Shown here: piece by piece, positions 19,785 to 29,720 of the stretch
Numbering within the stretch: position 1 is the stretch's first letter
Layout: the number at the start of each line of letters is the position of its first letter
Origin: Candidatus Paraburkholderia schumanniana
GTDB taxonomy: Bacteria; Pseudomonadota; Gammaproteobacteria; Burkholderiales; Burkholderiaceae
DNA: 38,699 bases
Direction: 5' to 3'
Assembly (NCBI GenBank): GCA_001189335.2
Contig: LFJH01000005.1
Span: 1 to 38,699 of the forward strand
The notes under the pieces: model-generated
What the model saw: the letters and a program-made list of their open reading frames with translations, nothing else
Told to the model about the DNA's origin: nothing
Database searches by the model: none
Program-made: the position numbers and the translations under genes

Positions 19785-20705
19785 TCAGACCTTCGCGAGC
19801 CAGCTCGCGTACTTCTCGTTCTTGCCGCCGACGACGTCGAAGAACGCACTCTGCAGCTTCTCGGTGATCGGACCGCGCCTGCCTGCGCCGATGGTGCGGC
19901 GGTCGAGCTCGCGGATCGGCGTGACTTCGGCGGCGGTGCCGGTTAAGAACGCTTCGTCGCAGGTGTAGACCTCGTCGCGCGTGATGCGCTTCTCGATCAC
20001 CGGGATGCCGAAATCGCGCGCGAGGGTGATGACCGTGTCGCGCGTGATGCCGTCCAGGCACGAGGCCAGGTCTGGCGTATAGATTTTGCCATTGTTCACG
20101 AGGAAGAAGTTCTCGCCCGAGCCTTCGGAGACGTAGCCGTCCACGTCGAGCAGGAGGGCTTCGTCGTAGCCGTCGGCGACCGCTTCCTGGTTCGCGAGGA
20201 TCGAGTTCACGTACCAGCCGGACGCTTTGGCGCGGACCATCGAGACATTCACGTGATGGCGGGTGAACGACGATGTCTTCACGCGGATGCCCTTCGCCAG
20301 GCCGTCTTCGCCGAGATACGCGCCCCACGGCCATGCGGCAATGGCCACATGGATGGTGTTGCCCTTCGCCGAGACGCCGAGCTTCTCCGAGCCGACCCAG
20401 ATGATCGGGCGGGTGTAGCACGACTCCAGGTTGTTCGCCTTCACGACTTCGAGTTGCGCGGCTTCGAGCGTCGCGGCATCGAACGGGACTTCCATCTGGA
20501 AAATTTTCGCCGAGTTGAGCAAGCGCTTGGTGTGCTCCTTGAGGCGGAAGATTGCCGTGCCCTGTGCGGTCTTGTACGCGCGCACGCCCTCGAATACGCC
20601 CATGCCGTAGTGCAACGTGTGGGTCAGAACGTGGATCTTGGCATCACGCCAGTCGATCAGCTTGCCATCCATCCAGATCTTGCCGTCGCGGTCGGCCATT
20701 GACAT
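19785..20705 (-). CDS. ilvE: Branched-chain amino acid aminotransferase
   Basis: A fold-type IV PLP enzyme (306 residues) that transfers the amino group between glutamate and the keto acids of leucine, isoleucine and valine. The PLP lysine is Lys160 (MVRAKASGWYVNS). Other family marks are LHYGMGVFEGVRAY, DGYVSEGSGENFFLV and TGTAAEVTPI. The ATG at 20705 is preceded by AGGAG at good spacing, which supports MSMADRDG over the ATG two codons later. The gene is intact. It is divergent from azlC, a branched-chain amino acid exporter subunit, so amino-acid metabolism and export genes lie side by side. Confidence 0.96.
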   Translation of the reverse strand: MSMADRDGKIWMDGKLIDWRDAKIHVLTHTLHYGMGVFEGVRAYKTAQGTAIFRLKEHTKRLLNSAKIFQMEVPFDAATLEAAQLEVVKANNLESCYTRPIIWVGSEKLGVSAKGNTIHVAIAAWPWGAYLGEDGLAKGIRVKTSSFTRHHVNVSMVRAKASGWYVNSILANQEAVADGYDEALLLDVDGYVSEGSGENFFLVNNGKIYTPDLASCLDGITRDTVITLARDFGIPVIEKRITRDEVYTCDEAFLTGTAAEVTPIRELDRRTIGAGRRGPITEKLQSAFFDVVGGKNEKYASWLAKV

Positions 20706-21054
20706 ACGATTCTCCTAGCTGTCTCGTTCAAGTGAGTTCGGGCTGCCCGCCCGGTCGTGGTGGGCGGCGACGCTCGTGCGCTGTTTTTGCGTGCGTTCTT
20801 GCGTGAAACTTCCGGCCGAGGAACGCGCACCCGGAGCGCAAAGGCGGGGAAAGAGCGTCATTTTAGCGTCTTTTCACGGCGAAACCGATCTTGGAGCGTC
20901 TTTCGCGACGCTATAATTTGCCTTTCGCCGTCCGCTGCAAACCCGAAGGGAAACGGCGAAGCCGCCATTCCCGATTTTTCAATCCATCGCGCAATCGACC
21001 GAGGCCGTGCGGTGGTCCGCTGCCCGATTGGTCAATCTGGCCTCGCCCCCGCTC
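20706..21054. other. Divergent intergenic region between ilvE and azlC
   Basis: This 349-bp stretch should contain promoters for both genes. A TATAAT at 20912-20917 with TTGGAG at 20891-20896 (15-bp spacing, short) is the best candidate for the azlC direction. I see no hairpin with a T-run and no convincing small ORF. Confidence 0.5.
20891..20917 (+). promoter_or_regulatory. Possible azlCD promoter
   Basis: TTGGAG and a perfect TATAAT are separated by 15 bp, shorter than the usual 16-18, about 140 bp upstream of azlC. The -10 is strong; the -35 is uncertain. Confidence 0.45.
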
Positions 21055-21795
21055 ATGCTCCACCGGCTGTCCGACACGAATCGCCGCGCCTTTCTCGAGG
21101 GTGCGCGCACCTTCTCTCCCGCCGTCCTCGCGACTTTCTCCTGGGGCCTCGTCACCGGGATCGCGATGACGAAATCCGTGCTTACCGTGCCGCAGGCGCT
21201 CGGGATGACGTTTCTGGTGTACGCGGGCTCCTCGCAGCTCGCCGTGCTGCCGCTCTTCGCCGCGAAGCTGCCGCTCTGGACCATTCTCCTGACCGCCGCG
21301 ATGGTCAACCTGTGCTTCGTGATCTTCAGCGCGGGTCTCGCGCCGCATTTCTCCTACTTGCCGTTGAAGCGCCGCCTGCTGCTCGGCTATTTCAACGGCG
21401 ACATCATTTACCTCATGTTCTCCAAGCAGAACTTCGCGACCGGCTGGCAGCCCGGCAAGGAAGCGTTCTTCTGGGGACTCGCCGCGTCGAGCTGGAGCTC
21501 GTGGCAGGTGTCGTCGGTGATCGGGATTCTGCTCGCGAGCCTGATCCCCGATAACTGGGGCCTCGAACTCGCCGGCACGCTCGCGCTGCTTCCGCTCATC
21601 GTCTCGGCAATCGCGACGCGCTCGACGCTCGCGGCCGTCGCGGTCGCCAGCGTCGTCGCGCTGCTGACGTTCGATCTGCCGTATCGCTTCGGCCTGCCGC
21701 TGTCGGTGTTCGCGGCGCTCGTCGCGGGCACGCTCGCGGACGTGATCGCCGAGCGCGGCAAGCCGAAGGCCGGCACCACCAGGACCGTCCGGTGA
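21055..21795 (+). CDS. azlC: AzlC-family branched-chain amino acid exporter, large subunit
   Basis: This 246-residue membrane protein has the AzlC pattern: AFLEGARTFSPAVLATFSWG at the start, GMTFLVYAGSSQLAVLPL and NLCFVIFSAGLAPHFSYLP in the middle, and hydrophobic segments to the end. With AzlD it forms an inner-membrane exporter of branched-chain amino acids and analogues (as BrnFE/YgaZH). I start at ATG 21055 (MLHRLSDTNRR); a GTG at 21007 would add 16 non-family residues. The stop overlaps the azlD start by 4 bp (GTGA), so the two are translationally coupled. Confidence 0.9.
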   Translation: MLHRLSDTNRRAFLEGARTFSPAVLATFSWGLVTGIAMTKSVLTVPQALGMTFLVYAGSSQLAVLPLFAAKLPLWTILLTAAMVNLCFVIFSAGLAPHFSYLPLKRRLLLGYFNGDIIYLMFSKQNFATGWQPGKEAFFWGLAASSWSSWQVSSVIGILLASLIPDNWGLELAGTLALLPLIVSAIATRSTLAAVAVASVVALLTFDLPYRFGLPLSVFAALVAGTLADVIAERGKPKAGTTRTVR

Positions 21796-22115
21796 GCGCG
21801 CTGCAAGTCTGGCTCGCGATCATCGGCATGGGGCTCGTCACGGCGGTGACCCGCGCGCTGTTTCTGATCGGCGGCGAGCGCATAGTCCTGCCGCCGCGCG
21901 TGCAGCGGGTGCTGCGCTACGCGCCGGCCGCGGCGCTCGCGGGCGTCGTCGTGCCCGATCTGCTGGAGACGCCCGTCGGCATTTCGCTCGCGCTGTCGAA
22001 TCACGCGCTGTGGGCGTCGGCCGCGGGACTCGCCTACTACCTGTGGCGGCGCGGCATGATGGGCACGATCGCCGTCGGCATGTTCGTGTTCACGCTGCGG
22101 CGCCTCGCTGTATGA
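21792..22115 (+). CDS. azlD: AzlD-family branched-chain amino acid exporter, small subunit
   Basis: A 107-residue, four-segment membrane protein beginning with GTG at 21792, four bases before the azlC stop. The family marks are GLVTAVTRALFLIG and VQRVLRYAPAAALAGVVVPDL. It partners AzlC. Intact and of normal length. Confidence 0.9.
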   Translation: MSALQVWLAIIGMGLVTAVTRALFLIGGERIVLPPRVQRVLRYAPAAALAGVVVPDLLETPVGISLALSNHALWASAAGLAYYLWRRGMMGTIAVGMFVFTLRRLAV

Positions 22116-22508
22116 CATCCGCATTACGCCGTGCGCGCCGCGCCAAATACGCGTCATCAACGATTCCCCGTTAAAGGCGGGCAGGGTGATCGGTTAAAAT
22201 GACGCTCTTTTCCGAGTGAGCGAGGTCGAAAGTGTGTCCGGCAATCACCGCGCTACGGTTGTCCAACCCGCCGCTCCCGGCTGCTTCGCCGTGCCCGGGC
22301 GCGGGCGGCGCGCATCGCCGGCTTCGCTTGTCCGATTCCTTTCTTCCGCTTCCCGCACGCGCGTTCGGCTTCACCGCGCGGCCCTCGCCTCCCGTCTGAT
22401 CCGCGCGCGAGCCGTCCTGCCCGGCGGCCCGAGCGCGGCAATTCCACGAACCGGCCGCCCCCCACCGGTCATCCCGCCCGAACCGCTTCACTACCTACGT
22501 TGACTCCC
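22116..22508. other. Long C-rich gene-free leader upstream of pgk
   Basis: This 393-bp stretch has no supported gene. TTAAAG (22171-22176) and TAAAAT (22195-22200), 18 bp apart, could be the pgk promoter, leaving a leader of about 300 bases that is very rich in C. C-rich, unstructured RNA of this kind can bind Rho. I see no known riboswitch and no T-run terminator. Confidence 0.4.
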
Positions 22509-23699
22509 ATGACGAAAGTACTGAGTTTCACCGATCTGATCGCCGAAGGCAAAGTCTCCGGCAAGCGTGTGTTCATCCGCGCGGATCTCAACGTGCCGCA
22601 AGACGATGACGGCAATATCACCGAAGACACGCGCGTGCGCGCTTCGGTCCCGGCGATCAAGGCGGCGCTCGACGTGGGCGCGGCCGTGATGGTCACGTCC
22701 CACCTCGGCCGTCCGACCGAAGGCCAGTTCAAGCCGGAAGACTCGCTCGCGCCGGTCGCGGCGCGCCTGTCGGAGCTGCTCGGCCGCGACGTGCCGCTGG
22801 TCGCCGACTGGGTCGACGGCGTTCAGGTCCAGCCGGGCAATGTCGTGCTGCTGGAAAACTGCCGCTGCAACAAGGGCGAAAAGAAGAACGACGACGGCCT
22901 CGCGCAGAAGATGGCAAAGCTCTGCGACGTCTACGTCAACGATGCGTTCGGCACCGCGCACCGCGCCGAAGCCACGACGCACGGCATCGCGAAGTACGCG
23001 CCTGTCGCGTGCGCGGGCCCGCTGCTCGCCGCCGAGCTCGACGCGCTCGGCCGTGCGCTCGGCAACCCGAAGCGTCCGCTCGTCGCGATCGTCGCGGGCT
23101 CGAAGGTGTCGACCAAGCTCACCATTCTGAAGTCGCTCGCGGAGAAGGTCGATCAGCTGATCGTCGGCGGCGGCATCGCGAATACGTTCATGCTGGCGTC
23201 CGGTCTCAAGATCGGCAAGTCGCTCGCGGAAGCCGATCTCGTCGGCGAGGCGAAGGAGATCATCGAGCAGGCGCGCACGCGCGGCGCATCGGTGCCGATT
23301 CCGAGCGATGTCGTCACCGCCACGGAATTCGCCCCGACCGCCAGGGCCGAGACCAAGCCCGTCGCCGATGTCGCCGACGACGACATGATCCTCGACATCG
23401 GCCCGGACACGGCGAAGGCGCTCGCCGCCCAGCTGGAAACGGCCGGCACGATCGTCTGGAACGGCCCGGTCGGGGTGTTCGAGTTCGACCAGTTCGGCAA
23501 CGGCACCAAAACGCTCGCGCAGGCGATCGCCAATTCGTCGGCATTCTCGATCGCGGGCGGCGGTGACACGCTCGCGGCCATCGCGAAATACGGCATCCAC
23601 GACAAGGTGAGCTATATCTCAACGGGCGGCGGCGCGTTCCTGGAGTTCCTGGAAGGAAAGAAGCTGCCTGCTGTGGAAGTGCTCGAGTCGCGGGCTTAA
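22509..23699 (+). CDS. pgk: Phosphoglycerate kinase
   Basis: PGK transfers phosphate between 1,3-bisphosphoglycerate and ADP in glycolysis, and the reverse in gluconeogenesis. The 396-residue protein has the substrate-binding [35 protein letters not shown] and the hinge/nucleotide motifs [10 protein letters not shown] and GGGDTLAA. I start at ATG 22509 ([10 protein letters not shown]); a TTG three codons earlier is possible. Intact, normal length. It begins the block pgk - small ORF - pyk - fbaA, which is conserved in Burkholderia. Confidence 0.97.
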   Translation: MTKVLSFTDLIAEGKVSGKRVFIRADLNVPQDDDGNITEDTRVRASVPAIKAALDVGAAVMVTSHLGRPTEGQFKPEDSLAPVAARLSELLGRDVPLVADWVDGVQVQPGNVVLLENCRCNKGEKKNDDGLAQKMAKLCDVYVNDAFGTAHRAEATTHGIAKYAPVACAGPLLAAELDALGRALGNPKRPLVAIVAGSKVSTKLTILKSLAEKVDQLIVGGGIANTFMLASGLKIGKSLAEADLVGEAKEIIEQARTRGASVPIPSDVVTATEFAPTARAETKPVADVADDDMILDIGPDTAKALAAQLETAGTIVWNGPVGVFEFDQFGNGTKTLAQAIANSSAFSIAGGGDTLAAIAKYGIHDKVSYISTGGGAFLEFLEGKKLPAVEVLESRA

Positions 23700-23703
23700 G
23701 GCT

Positions 23704-24000
23704 TTGGCGGCCCGAAACAATCCGGCGAAAGCAGGAAAGCAGGGCGCGCAAGCAGCCGGCGGCGCGCAAGACGGCGTACACGAAAACGGCAGCCCGCTCG
23801 ACGCGGCTGCCGAAGCAGCTCAGGCGATTGCGCAAGCCGCTCGTTCCGGCGAGCCGCTTGCGGCAACCGAAGAAGCAAAATCCGAAGGCGAAGCGGCGCT
23901 GCCGTCCACGCCGCCGGTCATCATCGGCGGCGTGCCCGCCCATGCCCTGAAAGAAATCGATAAAGCGACGCCGGCACGAACCGGCGCGCGCAACCGGTGA
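23704..24000 (+). CDS. Small alanine-rich hypothetical protein between pgk and pyk
   Basis: A 98-residue ORF starts at TTG 23704, four bases after the pgk stop, and ends 71 bp before pyk. It is rich in Ala, Gly, Gln and Glu, with no membrane segment or signal peptide, and a less biased tail (STPPVIIGGVPAHALKEIDK). Third positions are GC-rich, in keeping with real coding sequence. The tight spacing suggests coupling to pgk. I do not recognise a family, and the possibility that this is a chance open frame cannot be excluded. Confidence 0.5.
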   Translation: MAARNNPAKAGKQGAQAAGGAQDGVHENGSPLDAAAEAAQAIAQAARSGEPLAATEEAKSEGEAALPSTPPVIIGGVPAHALKEIDKATPARTGARNR

Positions 24001-24071
24001 GCAACACCTCACTGCAAGCGCAACGTGCTCGCAGCGTTGTTCCGGGCGATCCTACTGAGACGAGGAATTCC

Positions 24072-25508
24072 ATGCATCGCGCTACAAAGATTGTTGCCAC
24101 CATCGGCCCGGCTTCCACGAGCCCCGACATCCTGCTGCAGATGCTGCAGGCGGGCCTCGACGTCGTACGCTTCAACTTCTCGCACGGCACCGCCGACGAT
24201 CACCGCCAGCGCGCCGAGATGGTCCGCGAGGCGGCGCGCCAGGTGGGCCGTGAAGTCGCGATCATGGCAGACCTGCAAGGTCCGAAGATCCGCGTCGGCA
24301 AGTTCGAGAACAACAAGACGATGCTCATCGCGGGCAATTCGTTCATTCTCGATGCCAACTGCACGCTCGGCAACAACGAGCGCGTCAGCCTCGACTACAA
24401 GGATCTGCCGCGCGATCTGCGCGCCGGCGACGTGCTGCTGCTCAACGACGGCCTCATCGTGCTGGACGTCGTGCGCGTGATCGGCGAAGAGATTCACACG
24501 ACAGTGAAGGTCGGCGGCGAGCTGTCCAACAACAAGGGCATCAACCGCCAGGGCGGCGGCCTCACCGCGCCCGCGCTGACCGAGAAGGACATGGAGGACA
24601 TCAAGACGGCGATGTCGCTTGGCGCGGACTTCGTTGCGGTGTCGTTCCCGAAGAACGCGACCGACATGGAAATGGCGCGTCAGCTCGCGAATATCGCGGG
24701 CGCGCCATACGGCATCAAGCCGAAGATGATCGCGAAGATTGAGCGCGCCGAGGCCATTCCCGCGCTGCAGGGCATTCTCGATGCATCCGACGGCATCATG
24801 GTCGCGCGTGGCGATCTGGCGGTGGAAGTCGGCAACGCGGCGGTGCCCGCGCTGCAGAAGCGCATGATCCGCATGGCGCGCGAGTCGAACAAGCTCGTGA
24901 TCACCGCCACGCAGATGATGGAGTCGATGATCCACGCGCCGGTGCCGACGCGCGCGGAAGTGTCGGACGTCGCGAACGCCGTGCTCGACGGCACAGACGC
25001 CGTGATGCTCTCCGCGGAAACCGCCGCCGGCAAATATCCGGTGACGACCATCGAGACGATGGCGACCGTGTGTATCGAGGCGGAGAAGTCCGAGGAGTCG
25101 CAGCTCGACCGCGATTTCCTCGACCGCACCTTCACGCGCATCGACCAGTCGATCGCGATGGGCGCGCTCTTCACCGCGTATCACCTCGGCGCGAAGGCCG
25201 TGGTCGCGCTGACCGAATCGGGCTCGACCGCGCTGTGGATGTCGCGCCACTGGTCCTACGTGCCGATTTTCGCGCTCACGCCGCGCGTGTCGAGCGAGCG
25301 CACGATGTCGCTGTACCGCAACGTGACGCCGCTGCACGTCGACACCAATTTGGATCGCGACGCCGCGCTGAATCAGGCACTCGAAGTGGTCGTGTCCAAG
25401 GGTTACGCGGCGCGCGGCGACATGGTCGTGCTGACCGTCGGCGAGCCGATGGGCCAGGCGGGCGGCACCAACACGCTGAAGATCGTGCGTGTGGGCGATC
25501 ATTTCTGA
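24072..25508 (+). CDS. pyk: Pyruvate kinase
   Basis: Converts phosphoenolpyruvate and ADP to pyruvate and ATP. The 478-residue protein starts MHRATKIVATIGPAS after GAGGAA and shows VRFNFSHGT, the catalytic-lysine region KPKMIAKIERAEA, MVARGDLAVE, TATQMMESMI and AETAAGKYPV, then the C-terminal allosteric domain (AVVALTESGSTALWMSRH). Intact and of usual length. It lies between pgk and fbaA, so three enzymes of the lower and middle glycolytic path are clustered. Confidence 0.97.
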   Translation: MHRATKIVATIGPASTSPDILLQMLQAGLDVVRFNFSHGTADDHRQRAEMVREAARQVGREVAIMADLQGPKIRVGKFENNKTMLIAGNSFILDANCTLGNNERVSLDYKDLPRDLRAGDVLLLNDGLIVLDVVRVIGEEIHTTVKVGGELSNNKGINRQGGGLTAPALTEKDMEDIKTAMSLGADFVAVSFPKNATDMEMARQLANIAGAPYGIKPKMIAKIERAEAIPALQGILDASDGIMVARGDLAVEVGNAAVPALQKRMIRMARESNKLVITATQMMESMIHAPVPTRAEVSDVANAVLDGTDAVMLSAETAAGKYPVTTIETMATVCIEAEKSEESQLDRDFLDRTFTRIDQSIAMGALFTAYHLGAKAVVALTESGSTALWMSRHWSYVPIFALTPRVSSERTMSLYRNVTPLHVDTNLDRDAALNQALEVVVSKGYAARGDMVVLTVGEPMGQAGGTNTLKIVRVGDHF

Positions 25509-25544
25509 AGACGTCGGTCGCGATCACGCAATAACGAGAAAGAT

Positions 25545-25563
25545 GCGCGGTCAATGACCGCGC
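25545..25563 (+). other. Short perfect palindrome after pyk
   Basis: GCGCGGTCA, one base, then TGACCGCGC: a 9-bp inverted repeat 36 bp after the pyk stop. No T-run follows, so it is a weak terminator candidate at best. Confidence 0.4.
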
Positions 25564-25579
25564 GGTTCGTGCAGGTCCG

Positions 25580-25614
25580 GGCGAGCTCGCCGTGCCGGCA
25601 ACGGCGAGCTCGCC
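25580..25614 (+). other. Nested palindromic repeat upstream of fbaA
   Basis: GGCGAGCTCGCCG (25580-25592) and its reverse complement (25602-25614) form a 13-bp stem with a 9-base loop. Each arm is itself largely palindromic (GGCGAGCTCGCC), so it may also act as two dyad sites. No T-run follows. It lies 122 bp upstream of fbaA and could be a terminator remnant, an mRNA processing site or a protein-binding dyad. Confidence 0.5.
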
Positions 25615-25735
25615 AACCAGCGCGCAAGACGACGAAGACGCTTCGTCAGTCAAAGCAACCATCAAGCCGAAAACCGCCCGAGAGCGGAACCGAACACGCT
25701 GCAGAATTCGTTTCACATCATGGAGTCTCACCACA

Positions 25736-26800
25736 ATGCCTCTCGTATCAATGCGTCAACTGCTGGATCACGCAGCCGAACACGGTTATGGCCTCCCGGC
25801 ATTCAACGTCAACAATCTGGAACAAGTGCAGGCGATCATGTCGGCCGCGAACGAAGTGAACGCGCCCGTCATCATGCAGGCGTCGGCCGGCGCGCGTAAG
25901 TACGCGGGCGAAGCGTTCCTGCAGCATCTGATCGAAGCGGCCGTCGAGTCGTATCCGCATATTCCGGTCGTGATGCATCAGGATCACGATCAGTCGCCAG
26001 CGGTCTGCATGGCCGCGATCCGCTCGGGCTTTACCAGCGTCATGATGGACGGCTCGCTCGAAACCGACGGCAAGACGGTTGCGTCATACGAGTACAACGT
26101 CGCCGTGTCGAAGCAGGTGGTCGAGTTCTCGCATTCGATCGGCGTCACGGTCGAGGCGGAGCTGGGCGTGCTCGGCTCGTTCGAGACGATGAAGGGCGAC
26201 AAGGAAGACGGCCACGGCGCCGAAGGCACGATGACGCGCGAGCAACTGCTCACCGACGTCGAGCAGGCCGCCGACTTCGTCAAGCAGACGCAGTGCGATG
26301 CGCTGGCGATTGCCATCGGCACGTCGCACGGCGCGTACAAGTTCTCGAAGAAGCCGACGGGCGATATCCTTGCCATCGACCGCATCAAGGAAATCCACCA
26401 GCGCATTCCGAACACGCACCTCGTGATGCACGGTTCGTCGTCGGTGCCGCAGGAGCTGCTCGCGGAAATCCGCGAATTCGGCGGCAACATGAAGGAGACC
26501 TACGGCGTGCCGGTCGAAGAGATTCAGGAAGGCATCAAGCACAGCGTGCGCAAGGTGAACATCGATACCGATCTGCGCCTCGCGATCACCGGCGCGATCC
26601 GTCGCTATCTGTTCAAAAACCCGTCGAAGTTCGATCCGCGCGACTACCTGAAGCCCGCGCGCGAGGCGGTCAAGGAAATCTGCCGTCAGCGCTACATGCA
26701 GTTCGGCTGCGAGGGCATGGCGGGCAAGATCAAGCCGGTTTCGCTCGACAAGATCGCCGAGAAGTACAAGTCCGGCGAGCTCGCTCAGATCGTGAAATAA
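25736..26800 (+). CDS. fbaA: Class II fructose-bisphosphate aldolase
   Basis: Zinc-dependent enzyme that splits fructose 1,6-bisphosphate into dihydroxyacetone phosphate and glyceraldehyde 3-phosphate. The 354-residue protein belongs to the CbbA-like subgroup. Visible site residues: the metal-site histidines in [11 protein letters not shown], Glu in VEAELGVLG, and His in GTSHGAYKF and VMHGSSSVP. It starts [16 protein letters not shown] at 25736, with GGAG about ten bases upstream. Intact; followed by a strong terminator at 26840. Confidence 0.96.
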   Translation: MPLVSMRQLLDHAAEHGYGLPAFNVNNLEQVQAIMSAANEVNAPVIMQASAGARKYAGEAFLQHLIEAAVESYPHIPVVMHQDHDQSPAVCMAAIRSGFTSVMMDGSLETDGKTVASYEYNVAVSKQVVEFSHSIGVTVEAELGVLGSFETMKGDKEDGHGAEGTMTREQLLTDVEQAADFVKQTQCDALAIAIGTSHGAYKFSKKPTGDILAIDRIKEIHQRIPNTHLVMHGSSSVPQELLAEIREFGGNMKETYGVPVEEIQEGIKHSVRKVNIDTDLRLAITGAIRRYLFKNPSKFDPRDYLKPAREAVKEICRQRYMQFGCEGMAGKIKPVSLDKIAEKYKSGELAQIVK

Positions 26801-26839
26801 GCCTGATCTGAGCCACGCAGTATTTGTAAAGTAAAATCA

Positions 26840-26873
26840 ACGGGTTCCGGCGACGGGACCCGTTCGCTTTTTT
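26840..26873 (+). terminator. Rho-independent terminator of fbaA
   Basis: ACGGGTTCC and GGGACCCGT pair (one G-U) around a GGCGAC loop, followed after four bases by a run of six T, 40 bp after the fbaA stop. Confidence 0.85.
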
Positions 26874-26930
26874 CGCCGCTCCGGCCTGCGCCGGGCGCGG
26901 CGGCCCACTCTTTTCAGCCCTCTTCGGTAC

Positions 26931-27827
26931 ATGACGATGTCCACGCTATACGAATCCACGATCAAATCGCTGCCGCTGCTCGGCCGCGGCAAGGTCCGCG
27001 ACAACTACGCCGTCGGTCAGGACAAGCTCCTGATCGTCACGACCGACCGCCTTTCCGCATTCGATGTCGTCATGGGCGAGCCGATTCCGAACAAGGGCCG
27101 CGTGCTAAACACGATGGCCGATTTCTGGTTCGAAAAGCTCGGCCACATCGTGCCGAATCACAACACGGGCATCGATCCGGCGTCCGTCGTGGCGCCCGAC
27201 GAAGTCGAACAGGTGAAGGGCCGCGCGGTCGTCGTGAAGCGCCTGGAGCCGATTCTCGTCGAAGCGGTCGTGCGCGGCTATCTCGCGGGCAGCGGCTGGA
27301 AAGACTATCAGGCGACGAGCGTGGTCTGCGGCGTGGAACTGCCGCCGGGCCTGCAGAATGCGCAAAAGCTGCCCGAGCCGATCTTCACGCCGGCCGCCAA
27401 GGCAGAAATGGGCCATCACGACGAAAACATCACCTACGATGAAATGGAGCGCCGCATCGGCACCGAGCTGTCGGCGACGATCAAGCGCATTTCCATCGCG
27501 TTGTACAAGGAAGCGGCGGAGTACGCGGCGACGCGCGGCATCATCATCGCGGACACGAAGTTCGAGTTCGGGCTCGACAACAAGGGCGAGCTGTATCTGA
27601 TGGACGAAGTGCTGACGGCCGATTCGTCGCGCTTCTGGCCCGCCGACGGTTATCAGGTCGGCACGAATCCGCCGTCCTTCGACAAGCAGTTCGTGCGCGA
27701 CTGGCTCGAAACGCAGCCGTGGAAGAAGGAGCCGCCCGCGCCGAAGCTGCCGGACGACGTGATCCCGAAAACATCGGAAAAGTATCAGGAAGCGCTTCAG
27801 CGTTTGACGGGCAAAACGCTTTCTTGA
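26931..27827 (+). CDS. purC: Phosphoribosylaminoimidazole-succinocarboxamide synthase
   Basis: Joins CAIR with aspartate using ATP to form SAICAR, in de novo purine synthesis. The 298-residue protein shows the nucleotide site [25 protein letters not shown], the substrate-side [22 protein letters not shown] (split: [22 protein letters not shown]) and [10 protein letters not shown]. It starts at 26931 or the next ATG at 26937 (MSTLYES). It is intact and heads the purC-purE-purK block: purE follows after 63 bp. Confidence 0.96.
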   Translation: MTMSTLYESTIKSLPLLGRGKVRDNYAVGQDKLLIVTTDRLSAFDVVMGEPIPNKGRVLNTMADFWFEKLGHIVPNHNTGIDPASVVAPDEVEQVKGRAVVVKRLEPILVEAVVRGYLAGSGWKDYQATSVVCGVELPPGLQNAQKLPEPIFTPAAKAEMGHHDENITYDEMERRIGTELSATIKRISIALYKEAAEYAATRGIIIADTKFEFGLDNKGELYLMDEVLTADSSRFWPADGYQVGTNPPSFDKQFVRDWLETQPWKKEPPAPKLPDDVIPKTSEKYQEALQRLTGKTLS

Positions 27828-27890
27828 GATTCTCGGTTTCGACAGGCGCTGCTCGCGCAAGAGCGGCGCGCGCATTTCAAGGGATAAGGA

Positions 27891-28412
27891 ATGAGCGAAG
27901 TACAGACCGGCGCGCATGTGCATGACGCACTGCTCGTCGGCGTGTTGATGGGCTCCAGCTCCGACTGGGACGTAATGAAGAATGCGGTCGCGATTCTTCA
28001 GGAGTTCGGCGTGCCCTACGAGGCAAAAGTGGTCTCGGCGCACCGCATGCCGGACGAAATGTTCGCCTACGCCGAAACGGCGCGCGAGCGCGGCCTGCGC
28101 GCGATCATCGCCGGTGCGGGCGGGGCGGCGCATCTGCCGGGCATGCTGGCCGCGAAGACCACGGTGCCCGTGCTTGGCGTGCCGGTGGCGAGCAAGTATC
28201 TGAAGGGCGTCGATTCGCTGCACTCGATCGTGCAGATGCCGAAAGGCGTGCCGGTCGCGACCTTCGCCATCGGCGAGGCGGGCGCGGCGAATGCGGCGCT
28301 GTTCGCGGTATCGATGCTCTCTGCCACCGATGCAAAATTCGCCGACGCGCTGGCGACCTTCCGCGTGAAGCAGAATCAGGCGGCGCGTGACATGGCCTTG
28401 CCGCCGCTCTGA
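27891..28412 (+). CDS. purE: N5-carboxyaminoimidazole ribonucleotide mutase
   Basis: Moves the carboxyl group of N5-CAIR to give CAIR, the step between PurK and PurC. The 173-residue protein has [14 protein letters not shown] (substrate loop with catalytic Ser), [10 protein letters not shown] (with the catalytic His), and [16 protein letters not shown] ribosome site (AAGGG) precedes the ATG. Intact and of normal length. Confidence 0.96.
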   Translation: MSEVQTGAHVHDALLVGVLMGSSSDWDVMKNAVAILQEFGVPYEAKVVSAHRMPDEMFAYAETARERGLRAIIAGAGGAAHLPGMLAAKTTVPVLGVPVASKYLKGVDSLHSIVQMPKGVPVATFAIGEAGAANAALFAVSMLSATDAKFADALATFRVKQNQAARDMALPPL

Positions 28413-28511
28413 GGATAGCGCTCACGGTCCGGGCCGAAAACGGGCCGTGATCCCACTTTGATGGCACGACGAAGCTCCGATCAATCGCCCGTCTGCCCCC
28501 CGTTCCCCACG

Positions 28512-29699
28512 ATGAATCCACAAAACTCCCCGATCTCTCCCATCCTGCCGGGCGCTTGGCTCGGCATGGTCGGCGGCGGCCAGCTCGGCCGCATGTTCTG
28601 CTTCGCCGCGCAGTCGATGGGCTATCGCGTCGCGGTCCTCGACCCCGACGGGACGAGCCCTGCGAGCGCCGTCGCGGACCGTCACATCCGCGCGCCTTAC
28701 GACGACAAGGCCGCGCTCACCGAACTCGGCCGGCTGTGCGCGGCAGTCTCGACGGAATTCGAAAACGTACCGTCCGCGAGTCTCGACTTTCTCGCGTCAT
28801 GCACCTTCGTGAGCCCGGCGGCGCGCTGCGTGGCGATCGCGCAGGACCGCGTCGCGGAAAAGCGCTTCATCGCGGAATCGGGCGTACCGGTCGCGCCGCA
28901 TGTCGTGATCGAATCGGCGGAAGCGCTTGCCGCGCTGCCCGACGAGAAGATCGCCGCCGTGCTGCCGGGCATTCTCAAGACCGCGCGTCTCGGCTACGAC
29001 GGCAAGGGGCAGGTCAGCGTGCGCAACGTGCAGGAAGTGCGCACGGCGTATGCGTCGCTGTCGGGCGTGCCGTGCGTGCTGGAAAAGCGCATGCCGCTCA
29101 AGTACGAAGTCTCCGTGCTGATCGCGCGCGGCACCGATGGCAAGTCGGCCGTGTTCCCGCTCGCACAGAATGTGCACGTGGGCGGTATTCTAGCGAAGAC
29201 GGTCGTGCCGGCGCCCGACGCCTCCGATGCGCTCGTCGCGCAGGCGCAGGACGCGGCGCTGACCATCGCGGCGAAGCTCGGTTACGTCGGCGTGCTGTGC
29301 GTCGAGTTCTTCGTGCTGGAAGACGGCTCGCTGATCGCCAACGAAATGGCGCCGCGTCCGCATAATTCCGGCCACTATACGGTCGATGCCTGCGTGACCA
29401 GCCAGTTCGAGCAGCAGGTCCGCGCGATGACCGGTATGCCGCTCGGCGACACGCGCCAGCATTCGCCCGCTGCGATGCTGAACCTGCTCGGCGACATCTG
29501 GTTCGACGGCGACAAGGCGCGCCCTCCTGCATGGCCCGAAGTTGCCGCGCTGCCGTCCGCGCGGCTGCATCTGTATGGCAAGGAAGAGGCGCGCCGCGGG
29601 CGCAAGATGGGTCACATCAACTTCACGGCGGCGACGCTCGAGGAAGCGCGCACGGCGGCGCGCGACTGCGCGCGCATGCTGCACATCCCGTTCGATTAA
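28512..29699 (+). CDS. purK: N5-carboxyaminoimidazole ribonucleotide synthase
   Basis: ATP-grasp enzyme (395 residues) that carboxylates AIR with bicarbonate to N5-CAIR, feeding PurE. It shows the N-terminal [20 protein letters not shown] (PurK family mark), the ATP-grasp region [14 protein letters not shown], and [13 protein letters not shown] in the active site. I chose ATG 28512 ([10 protein letters not shown]) as the usual family start; the frame is open for 18 more codons upstream. Intact. tsaC follows after 21 bp. Confidence 0.95.
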   Translation: MNPQNSPISPILPGAWLGMVGGGQLGRMFCFAAQSMGYRVAVLDPDGTSPASAVADRHIRAPYDDKAALTELGRLCAAVSTEFENVPSASLDFLASCTFVSPAARCVAIAQDRVAEKRFIAESGVPVAPHVVIESAEALAALPDEKIAAVLPGILKTARLGYDGKGQVSVRNVQEVRTAYASLSGVPCVLEKRMPLKYEVSVLIARGTDGKSAVFPLAQNVHVGGILAKTVVPAPDASDALVAQAQDAALTIAAKLGYVGVLCVEFFVLEDGSLIANEMAPRPHNSGHYTVDACVTSQFEQQVRAMTGMPLGDTRQHSPAAMLNLLGDIWFDGDKARPPAWPEVAALPSARLHLYGKEEARRGRKMGHINFTAATLEEARTAARDCARMLHIPFD

Positions 29700-29720
29700 G
29701 ACTCCGGCAGCAAGCAGGCA

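Noticed and set aside
24009-25502. 497-codon minus-strand frame opposite pyk
   Set aside because: His/Arg-rich antisense shadow typical of high-GC DNA; pyk is certain.
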